Shown: one piece after another, positions 36,010 to 48,844 of the stretch
How the letters are laid out: each line of letters starts with the position of its first letter
Numbering within the stretch: the first letter of the stretch is position 1
NCBI RefSeq assembly: GCF_011075055.1
Contig: NC_058150.1
Coordinates: forward strand, 8,470,330-8,534,329
DNA: 64,000 bases
From: Mangifera indica
Taxonomy: Eukaryota; Streptophyta; Magnoliopsida; Sapindales; Anacardiaceae
Direction of reading: 5' to 3'
Notes under the pieces: model-generated
Told to the model about the DNA's origin: nothing
Databases searched by the model: none
Seen by the model: the letters and a program-made list of their open reading frames with translations, nothing else
Translations under genes and position numbers: made by a program

Positions 36010-36078
36010 GGCCAAAAGACTTATTCCCACCCATGGTTTAGTCTACTGGTAAAGTCAAATCTACTTGTAAAACCCTTT
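36010..36078. mobile_element. GGCCAAA-family MITE fragment cut by the Sirevirus LTR
   Basis: Reads ggccaaaagacttattccc then acccatggttta, the left terminus of the family. After 69 bp it stops where the retroelement LTR begins (36079). The remainder was not found on the other side. Confidence 0.65.
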
Positions 36079-37520
36079 TGGACGGCTAAAATAAAGCTAG
36101 AGGGAGGGTAAATAGGTTCTTAAAAAAAAAAAAAAACTATAAATGAATTCTTTTAAGCACACCAAATTTGTACACAAGAGCAATCAATTACTTAATTTCA
36201 ACAAAATAAATGAGTATACACGATTTAATGCACACAAACAGTTAATGCAAATAATTAGCAAACAACAAACAATTAATAAGAGCTAAATTAAAAAGTAAAG
36301 TTTAGAAAAAAACTCAATTTAAAGTGGTTCAGAGCTTTATCTTATAAACCTTCTACGTCTACCTCTCTAAGCAAATCACCTTGGATTTTCACTATCACTT
36401 GAAAAACTTATTTACACTTAATTTGTTTGAGATTGTGGCTAATACACTAGTTGATATGAGATTGCACCCTTAAGTGTTTAAATACAAATTTTTGGGGTAT
36501 TAAATGACTCTCAAAGGCTAGAAATACAAGTTTAACTTAAATATACTCTCAAATGAATGAGTTTAGGTTTAGTGAGAGGTTTTGAGAGAAAATAATGAAT
36601 AACAAAGGAGAGTATATGGATTTTCTTTTTGCAACTTGTCTAACCCTCCTCTCTTCAAAATTAGCTCAATTTATAGAGCTTGAGTAACGAGTTTGAGCAA
36701 TGTTTTTGTTGAGTTGTGTCGCCAAAAAACAATATAACTATTTTTCTGTTGAAAATGACATTTTGCTCGTAAAAATCCATAAGGATAGTCGGCATGTTTA
36801 AAGAGCACAATTGACATCTAATTTTTATGGCAAAATCAACCTCAGTTAGAATTCCTAATAGATAACTTTAAATACACTAAGCACAGGTGACGCTTTTTTG
36901 GTACAGGTGGCTTGTTTCATTTCTTTTTTTTGTAAAAATTCAAGAAGCTTGAACGACTTGCATGCCGACTTGAGCACGATTGATGTATGGGCTTGATTTT
37001 AGAAAGGGCATGGTTGGCATAATTGAAGCACGGCTGGACAAGACGTTGATGAAATTTTCATTTGCATGGTTGGACATGCCCTTCGCATGGTTGAAATTCT
37101 TGCTTTTCATGCAGAAGCATAATTGGAATTATAAAGAGCACGACTAGACAAAATGTTGCACTACTAGAATTTGTTTTATGAAGCACAACTGGAAGCTTGT
37201 TACACGGTTGGCCAACTAAAGAATGATACACGATTGGACTGCCATCTCGCACGACTGGAATTTATTGGAGATATGAAGACGCACAGTTGGACTTCTTCTT
37301 TGCACGGTTGGATATGCATGTTTCTCTTTAAATTTCAACCATGTTTCTAGAACGCTGAACAAAAGGCGCATGACTTTGTCATGGTTAAGGCACAACTATA
37401 TTTTCTTATTTCTCTGCAAATTCTACATTTTGTCCATTTTTTAATGCTTCATACATTCTTAGACATGTTAGCATTTTTAACTTATGTTTTTATTATCATC
37501 AAAACACTAAGGGTCCAACA
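36079..37520 (-). repeat. 3' LTR of the Sirevirus element (~1.44 kb)
   Basis: On the minus strand it starts TGTTGGACCCTTAGTG right after a region with tttgtcatcaataaaa, the usual Sirevirus layout. It ends near ..ttagccgtcca. It holds the familiar blocks for wound-up copia LTRs: gaggtagacgtagaagg and ctccctctagcttta near its end. The part 36960-37330 carries repeated cacggttgga / cacgactgga-like motifs, as many Sirevirus LTRs do. The left border at 36079 is inferred. Confidence 0.75.
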
Positions 37521-37904
37521 ATCTTTCTATTTTTTATTGATGACAAAAACTGAGTTGAAAAAATACACATTAAATTGAGAAATTTCATTTTATACAATTT
37601 TATTCCCTCTCACTTTAAGCCTTTAAAAACTCCCCCTTACTTTAACATTGATGAAAAAATTACATTACCAAATTTAGTTAAGTAAGAAAATTTACAAGCT
37701 TAAGATTTTAGAAAAGTTTTGACATAGTCTTCCCTATATTTTCTCTTCTCCCCTTATTTGTCATCAATAAAAATCTTTAAATAACACTCTCAATATTTAA
37801 TATGTATTCCACAACTTCTTTCAATCAGGTCCAAATAATCAAAGACATTCAATATCAAATATATCAACCAATTATCATCAATCATCATCAAAATGATATT
37901 GATA

Positions 37905-38139
<235 letters not shown>

Positions 38140-38149
38140 CCAAAAGCTA

Positions 38150-39680
38150 AGTAATGTCCAAGGTTTGAAATAAACTAAAGTAGCAAATATAACTAAAATG
38201 TCATGATGTACAAAATGATCAAAATATGACCTGATGTGCGAATGAAATGCATGATCATGGATGTCTATACATCCAATCAAAGACTTCTTGCCGAAAGCTT
38301 TTGTGATAATCTCTTAAACTCTATTGCTCTTGCATGATTTGATCTTGCCTTTTATGAAGTCCATCTAAATGGAGCTATAAAGCTTGAAACCCTTTGCTTA
38401 TGAAACTCATCATATGAGCATATTGTTCATGAAATGGATTAACAATGTTCTCATCTTCCATCCTTAGTCGTTTTTCAGGCTAAAAGCTCAGTCTTGGAAT
38501 ATCACTCGATTTAGAAGGAACATTCACTTGATTCTTGAGAGGAAACCGTTCTTCTTCATCATCGATAATTCTTTGATGTTTAGGACAGTGTTCTCAAAAT
38601 ATGTATCCTCCTTGTGGATTCATTTCCAATAATTTCATCTTTACTAAGGACTAAGCATTGAGGTAGTCAAAATCTTGGAATTGGATACGATAGTCTAGAT
38701 TTTCTACTTTTAAGCTTAATTCAAATTTCTATGCAATGAATGATATGAGCATCCTAAATTGAATGGTGTGACTATTACTCTTAGTGTAGTACAATTTATG
38801 AATCAACCATCTTGTAGTATGAACTTGGATCCCATGGCAAATAGTAAACATCAACTTTAAATCTTGAACAGAGATTGATCCATTTGAATTACGTTTTGGC
38901 ATTCAAAGTATAGGTGATGATACTATGAAGTACGTTGTACACCGAGTTACCCAATTTCCTTGATTTTGAATGATGTGAGTGATACGTTTCTCTTCCCCTT
39001 AATTCATTCCAAGCAACAATTGATTAAAATTCGTAGGGGTATTCAACATCCCTTCACAATCACACTCTAAACATATAGCTAGCATTTTCGGAGTAACTGT
39101 ACGATCCTCACCATGCAATCTAAAATTCATATCTGAAATCCATTTGAAACTTTAATGAATTGTAGAACTCATATACTAAATTCTTGTACACATCAAGCTT
39201 CATGAAAAATAAATTCTTCCACTTCATTCTAGTGACTATTTTCATGAACTCATTTGCAATTTCAATTTCTTCTAGGATATGCAAATAAACACATGTATCC
39301 ACATAAATATTTCTATGATTAATTACATTCAAACATTTTTTTTGTTCATCATTTCCAATAACAATATCAAAGGGACCAATCCTAACATAAGTAGAATGAG
39401 AGGTATTTGCACTTTTTTTAGTCTTAGTTCTTGGACCCATTGATGAAAGAACCTGTGTAAAACCCGTAAAGAAAACATGCCAAACTCGTGAGAAACTTGA
39501 AGAACCGTCGGCGAGATTAAGGACCTGTGGAGAAAGCATTTTGTTGAGATGATCTAAGAACAATTGGGAGATGGAAAGATGTAAAATGATGCTAATGTAA
39601 TGTGAATGTTGTCCTTTGTGAGATTTTTGAGCAAAAAAAAAAAAAAAAAAGAAGATTTTGGGGAGAATAATTGTCGGCAA
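38150..39680 (-). pseudogene. Envelope-position ORF remnant of the Sirevirus element
   Basis: 39680-39120 (minus) is open: after a hydrophobic, K-rich start it reads KKCLNVINHRNIYVDTCVYL, then FMKIVTRMKWKNLF and YKNLVYEFYNSL. The YxNLVxEFYxNL pattern resembles the plant transposon-protein domain found in extra ORFs of retroelements. The same strand continues with stops and frame changes to ~38150, with pieces such as ICHGIQVHTTRWLIHKL. It sits between RNase H and the LTR, where Sireviruses carry an extra ORF. Assignment to a named family is uncertain. Confidence 0.5.
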
Positions 39681-40489
39681 GAAGAGAAGTTAGGGATTTT
39701 GAAAGAAAGAAAAATGGGAAAGTTGTAAAAGAAAATGTCAACTAGGAAAGAACTTTTCCCTTTTAATGCCTATGATGGCATGAGCAGCATGGGCAACACA
39801 TTTTGTGCATACCAGTCGTGCCCATTAAAAAAAAATATATATATAATTTTTTAATTAAAAATAAAGGATATATATATAATAATATTATTTTTATTTATTT
39901 TTAATTTGAAAATCATGTCAGGTGTGAAAGCATGGATTGTCGGTTGGAAGAGAATAATTCCCTTTATATGCACGAGTGGCAAAGGTGGTGCCAATTGAGT
40001 ATGCCAGCCATGCCAAAAAGAAAAATTCAAAAATTTAACACATGAGCCAGTCTTGCATCAGTTGACCCCGATATACATTCAGACACATTTTTCAAAATTT
40101 TGATCGAGCTGATGGCACACCTAGACCATAAATAGGACTTCCATGGAAGCCTTTCAAATGAAATTTTTTGCAAAAAAAGGTTAAGGTTTGTAGTGATCAA
40201 AATACCTCAAAGCATAAATTTTGGATATTTTAACCAAATCAAGGACATTTGATGTAATTCGATATTTGATCAACTTTGAAAACAAGTTTCAATTGATTCG
40301 ACTCGAGTTCACATTAAGCATTTATGTCATGTAAATGTAAATGCACTTTCAAATAATAACAAACTTTCACATTTCATTCAAGTAGCATACAACAAGCACT
40401 AATATCACAAACTCAATCAACATAGCACAAAATATCATTATGAACATGAATCATAGCGTTGAAAACATTATGTACTTACTTGGATTGCA

Positions 40490-41900
40490 TTGATCATCCC
40501 AAGTTCCCTTCTTATGAAGCAAAATCTATCTTTATCAAGTGGCTTAGTAAAAATATTAGCAAGTTGATAGTTGTATCAATAAATTCAATTTTAATATCAC
40601 CCTTGCTAACATGATCATGCAAAAAATGATATATAATGTCTATGTGCTTTGTTCTAGAATGCAAAATAGAATTTTTAGAAAGTTAGATAACACTTGTATT
40701 GTCACAAAATATTGGAATGTTCTTCATTTCAAAACCAAAGTTCATTAATTGTTGTCTCATCCATAAAAGTTGTGCATAACAACTAGCCACAAAAATACAT
40801 TCGGCTTTCGTAGTTGAGGATGCCACCGAGTTTTGTTTTTATTGAAAACCATGAGACCAACATGTTTCCTAAAAATTGAAAAATGCCACTAGTGCTCTTT
40901 CTATTAATCCTATATCCCCCAAAATCAACATTTGAAAATGCACTTAATTAGAATAAAGACCTTTTAGGATACCACAAACCAATGTTTAGGGTGCCCTTAA
41001 GGTATTTAAGAATTCTTTTCATGACATTTAAGTGCAATTCCTTGGGATTAGCTTGGAACCTAGCACACATGCATACACTAAAGATGATATTGTGCCTAGA
41101 TGTCGTTAAATATAATAATTCACCTATCATGATTTTATATGCTTTAATATCAACACTTTTACCTCTCTCATCCACATCTAACTTGATTGAGGTGCTAATG
41201 GAAGCGGGTTGCTCTTTTGCATCACTCATGTTGAATCTTTTGAGGAAGTCTTTTACATATTTAGATTGGTTGAGCAAAATTCCCTTATTGAGTTGTTTGA
41301 TTTGAAGACCAAGGAAGTAGTTAAGCTCTCCCATCATACTCATTTCAAATTCTGCCTACATCATCTTAGAAAATTCTTTACATAGAGATTCATTAGTAGC
41401 ATAGAAGATGATAACGTCATATAAAATTGAACTATTATAATATTATGTTTATGCCTTTTTATAAATATGATAATGTCCATCTTTCATTTTGAAAACCATT
41501 TTGAATAAGAAAATTACTCAAACTTTCATACCGAACTTTAGGAGCTTGCTTTAAACCATAAAAAGTTTTTGTGAGTTTGAAAACATGGTTTAGAAATTCA
41601 TGATTTTCAAAACTGGGATGTTATTCAACATATACCTCATTTTGTATAAAACCATTTAGAAAAACACTTTTAACATCCATTTGAAATAACTTAAAGTCTA
41701 AATGGCATGTAAAAGCAAGCAATATTTTAATGGTTTCTAATCTAGCTACGAGAGCATAAATTTCATCGAAATCAATACCTTCCTCTTGAAAATAGCCTTA
41801 GGCAACTAGTCTAGCATTGTTTCTTACAACAATACCAACTTCATCCACCTTGTTTTAGTATACCCATTTTGTGCCGATGGTGGGATGATTTATTGGCCTT
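40490..41900 (-). pseudogene. Sirevirus RT and RNase H remnant
   Basis: On the minus strand RT pieces are read near 41850-41350. From 41343 the frame is open: MGELNYFLGLQIKQLNKGI, YVKDFLKRFNMSDAKEQPAS, IGELLYLTTSRHNIIFSVCM, then LKYLKGTLNIGLWYP. RNase H follows to ~40490: AECIFVASCYAQLLWMRQ-like, IPIFCDNTSVI and TKHIDIIYHFLHDHVSKGDI. The D-N-T-S catalytic area is kept, but stops and shifts break the chain. Confidence 0.85.
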
Positions 41901-42815
41901 GAAACTAGTTCCTAAACTTTGTTTCTCTTAAATTGATCTAATTCTTTTGGCATTGTAAGCACTCAACTCTCATCTTCAAGAGCTTTTTCTACCTTTTTAG
42001 GCTCCATTTGTGACAAAAATGCCATAAATTGACACATATTCCTCAATGAAGCTCTTGTCTTCACTCCTTGGATAAGATCTTCAATGATCTTTCCTTCACT
42101 TCACCCTTCACCCTTGGATACACGGATTCTCTTTGTGGTTCTTGAGGTTGCATAAGTTCATCTTCGTATTCCTTAACCTCAACTTGATGATCTTCTTTTT
42201 AATCTTTTTGTTGAGATGAGTCCTTGATTTGTAGATCCTCTATGAGGTCAATGACTTCATCTTCATTTTTATTTTTTACACAGTTAAAAGATTAATGAAA
42301 AACCACATGTAGAGATTCTTTTACTAAGAGAGTTCTTTTGTTGAAGACTATATTTGCTTGGAGGTGGTAGAGTAACCTAGGAAAATTGCTTTATCCAATT
42401 AGGTATTAAATTTTCTTAAGTTATCTTTACCATTGTTGAGCATAAAACATTTACAACCAAAGAAATGAAAATATGCAATATTAGACTTTTTTTCCTTTGA
42501 ATAACTCATATGTACCTACTTGGTTTTACAATTTCTTAACAAATGCATGGAATGCATCACTTTTATTAGCTAGAAGCAAAATCTAAGTAAATCTTGAAAA
42601 ATCATCAACAATCACAAAGCAATAATGTTTTCCACTTGGACTTGTAGTTCTAAATGGTTCACACAAATCCATATGTAAAAGTTAAATGGGTCTTGAGGTC
42701 GAAACACAATTTTTAGTTTTAAAATAATTTTTTGTTTATTTGCCTTTTATACATGCATCAAATACATGATTCTTTTTTAAAACTAATCTTGGCAGTCCTT
42801 TTACTAAATTTCTTT
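41900..42815 (-). pseudogene. Sirevirus integrase remnant
   Basis: The minus strand carries copia integrase pieces in several frames. Near 42690-42600 the frame matches LELLHMDLFGP..YGFVIVDDFSRFTW in outline, followed by LLLANKSDAFHAFVKKL near 42530. The C-terminal part and linker reach ~41900. It has too many stops to be functional. Confidence 0.7.
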
Positions 42816-42989
42816 TTAACAACTTTTGAAGAACATCAATGTTTGCATGTCCTGATCTCCTATGTCATAGCCACATGTCTTCCTCCTTGGTTGACATGAG
42901 ACATAGGTCTCTAGATGTAATGTTATGCAAGTCAATAATGTACACATTTGAATACCTATGACCAATGAATGCAATTGCATTTGTGCTAG

Positions 42990-43292
42990 TACCAACAATC
43001 TCACAACATAACTAATTTTGAAACCCTTATCACATAATTGACTTATACCAAGTAAATTATGTTTAAGACCTTCAACGAGCAATACATCATTAATGAAAAA
43101 GGATGAGTTACCTATTGTACCAATGCCAATCATCTTTCCTTTTGAATTGTCCCCAAAGTTGATGTTGCCTCCATCTTTAGCCGTCAATATGGAGAATAAG
43201 CTTTTATCTCTTATCATATGTTTTGAGTATCTACTATCCAAGTAACATTTATTAGAGGATCTCAAAGAAAATTGATAACATACATATAACAC
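42990..43292 (-). pseudogene. Sirevirus protease
   Basis: The minus strand reads SNKCYLDSRYSKHMIRDKSL, GNINFGDNSKGKMIGIGTIG, then NDVLLVEGLKHNLLGISQL. This is the Sirevirus protease block; the catalytic D-S-G/C motif appears as D-S-R. Downstream (lower coordinates) the frame shifts into pre-integrase sequence with CHQPRRK/HLETYVS-like remnants. Confidence 0.82.
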
Positions 43293-43295
43293 AAA

Positions 43296-44465
43296 TTAGT
43301 TTATTTTCTTTAGTACCCAAATGGTTTTAGGCCAAACAATGATAGTTTTTACCATCCTCTTAAAAACCCAAACCTTTTTAATTTTAAAAGGTTTACTATT
43401 CTTAATTGAACATGATCTAATAGTATATCCAACAAATGAACAAAATTTACATTTCATATGCAATGCATCTGGTTTCTTTAAAGGCCTAAATGAATTTGTG
43501 AAAAGATTACTTCCATTATATCCTAGACCTTCTTTATTAAGACCACTCATTTGTGATGCAAGCATTTGTCTAACCTTTTAGTGCCAATTTTAAATTTCTC
43601 AAATAATTCATTTGAACTTGACACTTTCTTTTTTAGCTCTTCATGCTCTTCTTTAATGCATGTCAATTCCTTCAAATATGAATCTTTTTCATTTGTAATA
43701 ATATCATATTTCTTTACTAAGTTATCAAAATCATCCAAAAGTATATCATGTTCCTTTTTAATGCAACCTAGTTGTTTCTTTAATGAGTTATACTTTCCTT
43801 CCATGCATTCATATTCATTCATCAAAGATTTAAATGCATCTTGTAATTCACTCAAAGTATATAAGTTAAGATCATTTACCTTATCTTTCGAGTCATTCTT
43901 AGCCATAAAGCATATGTTGGTTTTCTCTTCCTCTAGCTTACTCTCATCATGTGAGTCATTACTTCCACTTTAAATGGCGACAATCAACTTCTTCTAGAAC
44001 CTCTTTTCCTTTTATCTTTCTTCTTCTTTCTCAAGGGACAATCTTGAGAAATATGCCCTGATTTCTTATGCTCATAGCAAATTACCTCATTGTTTCTCGT
44101 TTCTCCGTTTTCCTTATCTCTTTGTCTAGTAAATCCCTTTCCTTTTTACCTTTTAGATCTTAATAAGAATTTACTAAACTTTCTTGCTAAAAAGCTTAGA
44201 TCATCTTCGTCCATGGAAGAGTTTCCTTCCTCTTCCTTTTCATCAACAAGTTTCAAGGCAATGTCTCTCTTTGCCTTAACTTCTTCTTCTTTTAGTTTCC
44301 TCTTCATCTCATAGGTGAAGAGACTTTTTATGAGCTCATCCATTCTTATCTTGCTAATATCCTTAAATTTCCCAATAGTTATTATTTTCATGGTCTAAGA
44401 ATCCAATAATGATCTTAAAATCTTTTTCACTATTTCAATAGTCTTAAATTTCTTCCTACTAAGAG
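43296..44465 (-). pseudogene. Sirevirus gag (C-terminal half): CCHC knuckle, coiled coil, second knuckle
   Basis: On the minus strand, from ~44465 the frame reads FKTIEIVKKILRSLLDS, then FKDISKIRMDELIKSL.., then an acidic stretch and FLARKFSKFLL. A CCHC knuckle at ~44080-44030 reads CYEHKKSGHISQDCPL, with the second Cys now His. 43906-43547 is a K/E/L-rich coiled coil (GKYNSLKKQLGCIKKEH). 43565-43296 has CKFCSFVGYTIRSC and ends near IWVLKKIN. The N-terminal gag with the W-x-x-RM region is missing at the LINE junction. Confidence 0.8.
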
Positions 44466-44499
44466 AGAAAAGACACCACACCTTCTTTTTTTCCTCTTG

Positions 44500-45482
44500 T
44501 CTAAAAGAGATATCTGACGACCTTGAATTGAGCTTGTCTTGCACTTCATTAAGTTGTCTTCTAGCTTCTTTAACATTTTTAGAGATATTTCAAAACTTTT
44601 TTTTATTAAGGTCCTTCAAATGATTTTTTAGCAATTTAAGCTTAGAGACAAGCTTGAACATAAGGCTATCGGGGATGTCAGTTTGCCACACTTCACTCAT
44701 AATAGGAAAAAATCTTTCATGTTAAGCCGACATATTGAAGAACTTAAAAGGGGTATTTCTCTTGTCATCACCAAATCCACAACGGATGATGCAAATGGAA
44801 TGGACAAAAGGCCTTGATTAGGAAAGGTGGTTGTCAAACAAGGGAACTCTTTCTTCCACTTGTCATTAACCAAGGCCTTATCAAGCTTGCAAGCAATGAG
44901 ATTATCCTCTTCACTACAATTGTTCCAAGTAAGAAAATTCCCCAAAAATCTTAGGTCTTCAAGCTTCGCTTCACTACAACAATAATTGAAGTTTTCATTA
45001 TAAAAATCCCCTCTCAAGTTTCCCCTTTGCTTCTCATTTCAACTTCTAATAACATTAAAATCCCCCATTAGCATCCAAGGAAAATCCTTAGAAGGGTCAA
45101 CAAAAAAAACCAAGTTTCTCCATTAGTTTTTCCTTTCTCCAAGGCTATTGTGGCCATAAATAAAAGAGAACAAGAATCTACCCGTTCCATCTTTAAAGAA
45201 GGCCTTACAATGCATACTTTACGGAGTTTTCTTAATGATTCTAACATCCACCAAGTTTCCATCCCACCTAAGTCATATCCTCCGTCTAGGACTATGTTCA
45301 TAGTTAAAGACACAATCCCAGTTGCTAAAAATATTTCTACTGACAACATCAGTCTTATTCTTCTTGATTTTAGTTTCCAAAATACCCATTATAACAATCT
45401 CATTAACTCTATTAAAGTGTTTACTATTATTTTGTTTAATAGAGGAATTAAGATGTCTAATGTTCCACGTTGCCAAAATCAT
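44500..45482 (-). pseudogene. LINE ORF2, endonuclease part
   Basis: Starts MILATWNIRHLNSSIKQ at 45482, matching the NIRGLN start of plant L1 endonucleases. Then come GILETKIKKNKTDVV, MGDFNVIRS near 45060 (catalytic D-F-N kept), LEDLRFLGNFLTWNN and KLDKALVNDKWKKEFP. Past the final NQG-L-S block it continues in another frame with EVWQTDIPDSLMFKLVSKLK and KEARRQLNEVQDKL, the linker towards RT. The sequence then leaves the LINE near 44500. Stops and frameshifts are present. Confidence 0.82.
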
Positions 45483-46915
45483 TAGGAATTAGCAATATGG
45501 GGAGGAGATTTCTTACCTTTTATCACTTTCCCTTTCTTCTTCCCATTGGCTCCCTTGTTTTCACATTTAAGGTCTTTTTCATCCACCTTAATATTCAGAC
45601 CAAATAGAGGTACGTAAGGCGAGATACCATAATCCGAGTCCAACTCCTCCCTTCCTTCCTCATCACCAATCAAGTTCTTATTGCTAGAGTCTTGGCCAAC
45701 CAATTCCTCTCTTCCTTCCTCATCACTAATCAAGTTCTCATTACTAGAGTCTTGGCCAACCAATTGATTTGGATCAGTTTGCACAGAGCTAGAAGAAGTG
45801 GAATTCCTTTGTTCCCCTATTACACTCTTATTAGTAACCTTAGCACCCTTAGGTTCCTCTTCATCAATAGCAATTGAGCACTTTGGCACACTTTTTAACT
45901 ATCTCACTCGAAGACCCACATTCCATCTCCTTTCCACTACCATTGCCTACGCTCAATGTCGAAAATCGGTTTGTTTCATTACTCAATTTCTCCTTCTCAG
46001 TCCCCGAGTTAGCATTTTTAAGCACAAATTTAGACTTTGGCATAGTCTAAGTTTCAGTTTGCTTAGGGGATCTAGTCAGGTGAATGAGGGAGGAAGTATT
46101 GTTAAGCTCCTAGCAAGGTTTAGCCACTTCAGTAACAATTTGTAAGTCTTTAGTAGCATGCCCAAAGCACTTGCATTTACTACACTTTAGAGGCTTCCGA
46201 CTATACTCCAAATTGCCAGTGGTTTTCTCACCATTAGGAAGGCTGAGATCGATTGATTCCGGGCAATAGGAGTCAACAACTATTTCAACACAAATCCTAG
46301 CGTAGTAAAGGCGAGTTCCTTCTTCCGTAACAAAATCCGCATAGAGGGGTTTCCCCACAATACTGGCAATTTTACTTAGCCACTTAGACGTTCAGAATTC
46401 AAGAGGGATTCCATAAAATTTAATCCAAATTGTAACTACCTTAACGTCATTTGCCATCATCGGGTGGTTGGTCGTCCATCACCGAACCAGTAAAGGTATT
46501 CCCCCAACCATCCAAGAGCCTACTTCTACTACCTTATTTACGCCACCATCATCCTCGAATTTTATCAAGAACATGCAGTTTCCTGAAGAAGTTACCAATT
46601 CTCTCCAAGAATTTTTTCACCTGCATGAAAAAAGGTCCTTTGCTGAGGAAAAAACCTATAGCATAGTTATCCCACTTGGATTTGCCAAGCTCAGCAAACT
46701 CTTTAATCAACTTAACACAAACTCTACCATTCGGGCTATGGCTAGATGGAGGGTTGAGCCACATATTTTAGGCGAGAAAATGTTAATCTAAGGGCAGAAT
46801 CAGATGGAGACTCCTTGTCAGGAGGGAAAGCCACAGGGATACCAATCCCCAAATTTTCTTTCATATTCAAAGTACCACTACTTTTACTGCAATAGGTTAC
46901 ATCTACTAAGGAAGC
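45482..46915 (-). pseudogene. LINE ORF1 (DUF4283-type, zinc knuckle)
   Basis: On the minus strand, ~46915 begins MASLVDVTYCSKS. 46764-46549 holds VCVKLIKEFAELGKSKWDNY, a DUF4283-like region. 46358-46110 has YADFVTEEGTRLYYARICVE and KCSKCKCFGHATKD, the plant LINE ORF1 zinc-knuckle segment (final Cys lost). 45889-45482 is an acidic C-terminal tail with a 20-codon tandem duplication (LVGQDSSNENLISDEEGREE and a near copy). Its TAA overlaps the ORF2 ATG in TAATG. Internal stops divide the frame. Confidence 0.8.
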
Positions 46916-47830
46916 CATAGGACCAAGCACTAACCCGATGAAGAACCAGGAAACGCAATGGATAGTGGAGAACAGAGGAGACGGGAGACCATGCAGCGCA
47001 TGCACTCGAGAAACAGATAGCAACACAGTCAGGAAAAGCTTAAAAAATACCAAAGAGCACTTAGACAGGTGACGTGGAGAAGCACCGGACACAATGCACA
47101 CAAGACGACCAAACAAAATGAACCATGCAGAAGAAATAAGGAATAACGTGCCACCTCACTCTTCACTAAACTTAGCTCCCAACACCAGAAAAGGACATAG
47201 CAACCAAAGAAGAAATAAAGCACCCTGATTAAAAAAAAAAGCACGCAACTAGTAGGAACTAAAAACGAAAGTCAATAAGAGCTAACTCCAAAAAGCAGCA
47301 GAACCGAAGCCAATTCAAATTCAAATCACGTCGAAACTACAAACTGAGAATGGCCAACTAAAACCACCGGAACACTATAGGAGAACCATACAATGTGAAA
47401 AACAGCAACAAAACCGAGCACCTTGCCAAGAAAACTTCTGAAATGCACAAAACCAAGTAAAAGAACCACGAGACATGTCTAAAAAACTCGACTTAAAGAT
47501 ACAAGACTAAGACCAAGGACGCATACAAAGAATACAAATCAAATCTAAGAGAAATAAATGCACGAGACTAGACAAGATGAGGACTGAAGATGAAAATGGA
47601 CACCAGCTTAATAGAACCTATTTAGCGGGGGAACAGAAAAAACAATAAAGAAATAAAATCAACATAATGAGAAGGAAAAATGAAAAAGATGACCGAGGCA
47701 AGGCGGGAGTTCCCGCGACTAGAAGGGTGGCCGGAACAGAGTATCGAAAGGTCAGAGGAAATTTTGAAAGAAAGATATGGTGGTTGATAGCAAGGATGCT
47801 CTCTTTCGATGAGGTTATTCAACACCATAA

Positions 47831-48844
47831 CAACTCAATAACTATTATCTATGCTCTTAGTTATGAAATATCAGAGTTGCCAACATTTTAAGAATAGTCG
47901 TCTCATATACACATAGGGTTTTTATGATCAGGTACTAAGCACTAAAATCCTTGTCACAATTCAATTATCCTTAAGACAATTATTTAATTTACGTAAACAA
48001 AGTAGGATAGTGAAATTGTCATATTTATTAATTAAATATCAAGGATTACATAAACTTTTGTTATGATGATTGACTTTAAGACAGTCCCCTAACAATAACT
48101 TTTGATGAAAGTTACAATTAACTATAAATAAGAGTTTAGTTCTCCCTTTAGCCCTTACACTGCACACAATATCAACAACTTACACATTGAAAAACTTATC
48201 ATCAAACCAAGGAGTTAAATAAGAAAAATCAATATCCTTTTAATTTTTTATCAATATTATTTATGTTTGGTATATTTTAAAATACGATAGATCAAAACAT
48301 GTTTTTCTATCTTCAGTCTGTAAAAAATATAAAGTTTAAGATTTAAAGACATGATTGTTTAATGTTTAATTGTTTCTTTATAAAAGAAATTATTATTTAC
48401 ATGTGCACGATAGTTTGACATTTAATTGTTTCTTTATAAATGTAATTATAACTTGCATCTCTAACATATTCTCAAATATTTTCTCTCCACATAACCTCAG
48501 TCAGGGAAAAATTATGAATATAGTATGGTTGTACCAATTTACAGAGTCATTGAAAGTATTATTGATTTTTAATTTCAAATCTATCTTTCAAATTTCTTTA
48601 CAAATTTAATAGATTCATCATTATATTTACATATTCGGCCTACAATCATTTATGGGTATCATGCTGAAGAAAAAATAATGGTCTTGGATTTGTCATTCTA
48701 AGACACTTTATTTAATTAATTCTTTAAGGCTTGTAGATTCTAGTTAAAGAATCTTTTCAAAAGGTCATTCAATATAATTTTATCCATCCAATATTAGAGT
48801 GTATTGAAATTAAATTTTGAAACTTTAGATTCAAATATTATTTC
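47831..48844. other. AT-rich intergenic with a short tandem duplication
   Basis: No gene. ttgtttctttataaa..attat appears twice at ~48367-48400 and ~48424-48456, a ~57-bp duplication. Confidence 0.45.

Larger units (their letters stand above)
44480..47830 (-). mobile_element. L1-type LINE, 3'-truncated (no RT)
   Basis: The minus strand holds a 5' leader (~47830-46920), ORF1 (46915-45482), and ORF2 with an AP-endonuclease domain and part of the linker (45482-44500). RT and everything after it are absent. Ordinary L1 truncation removes the 5' end, so loss of the 3' end is unusual. The junction with Sirevirus gag has only a short A7 (T7 at 44486-44492 on the plus strand). No target duplication was identified. 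Both limits are approximate. Confidence 0.8.

Noticed and set aside
43321..43973. Plus-strand open frames of 86 and 135 codons
   Set aside because: They are antisense shadows of Sirevirus gag.
46451..46791. Plus-strand open frames opposite LINE ORF1
   Set aside because: The domain evidence (DUF4283-like, zinc knuckle) is on the minus strand.
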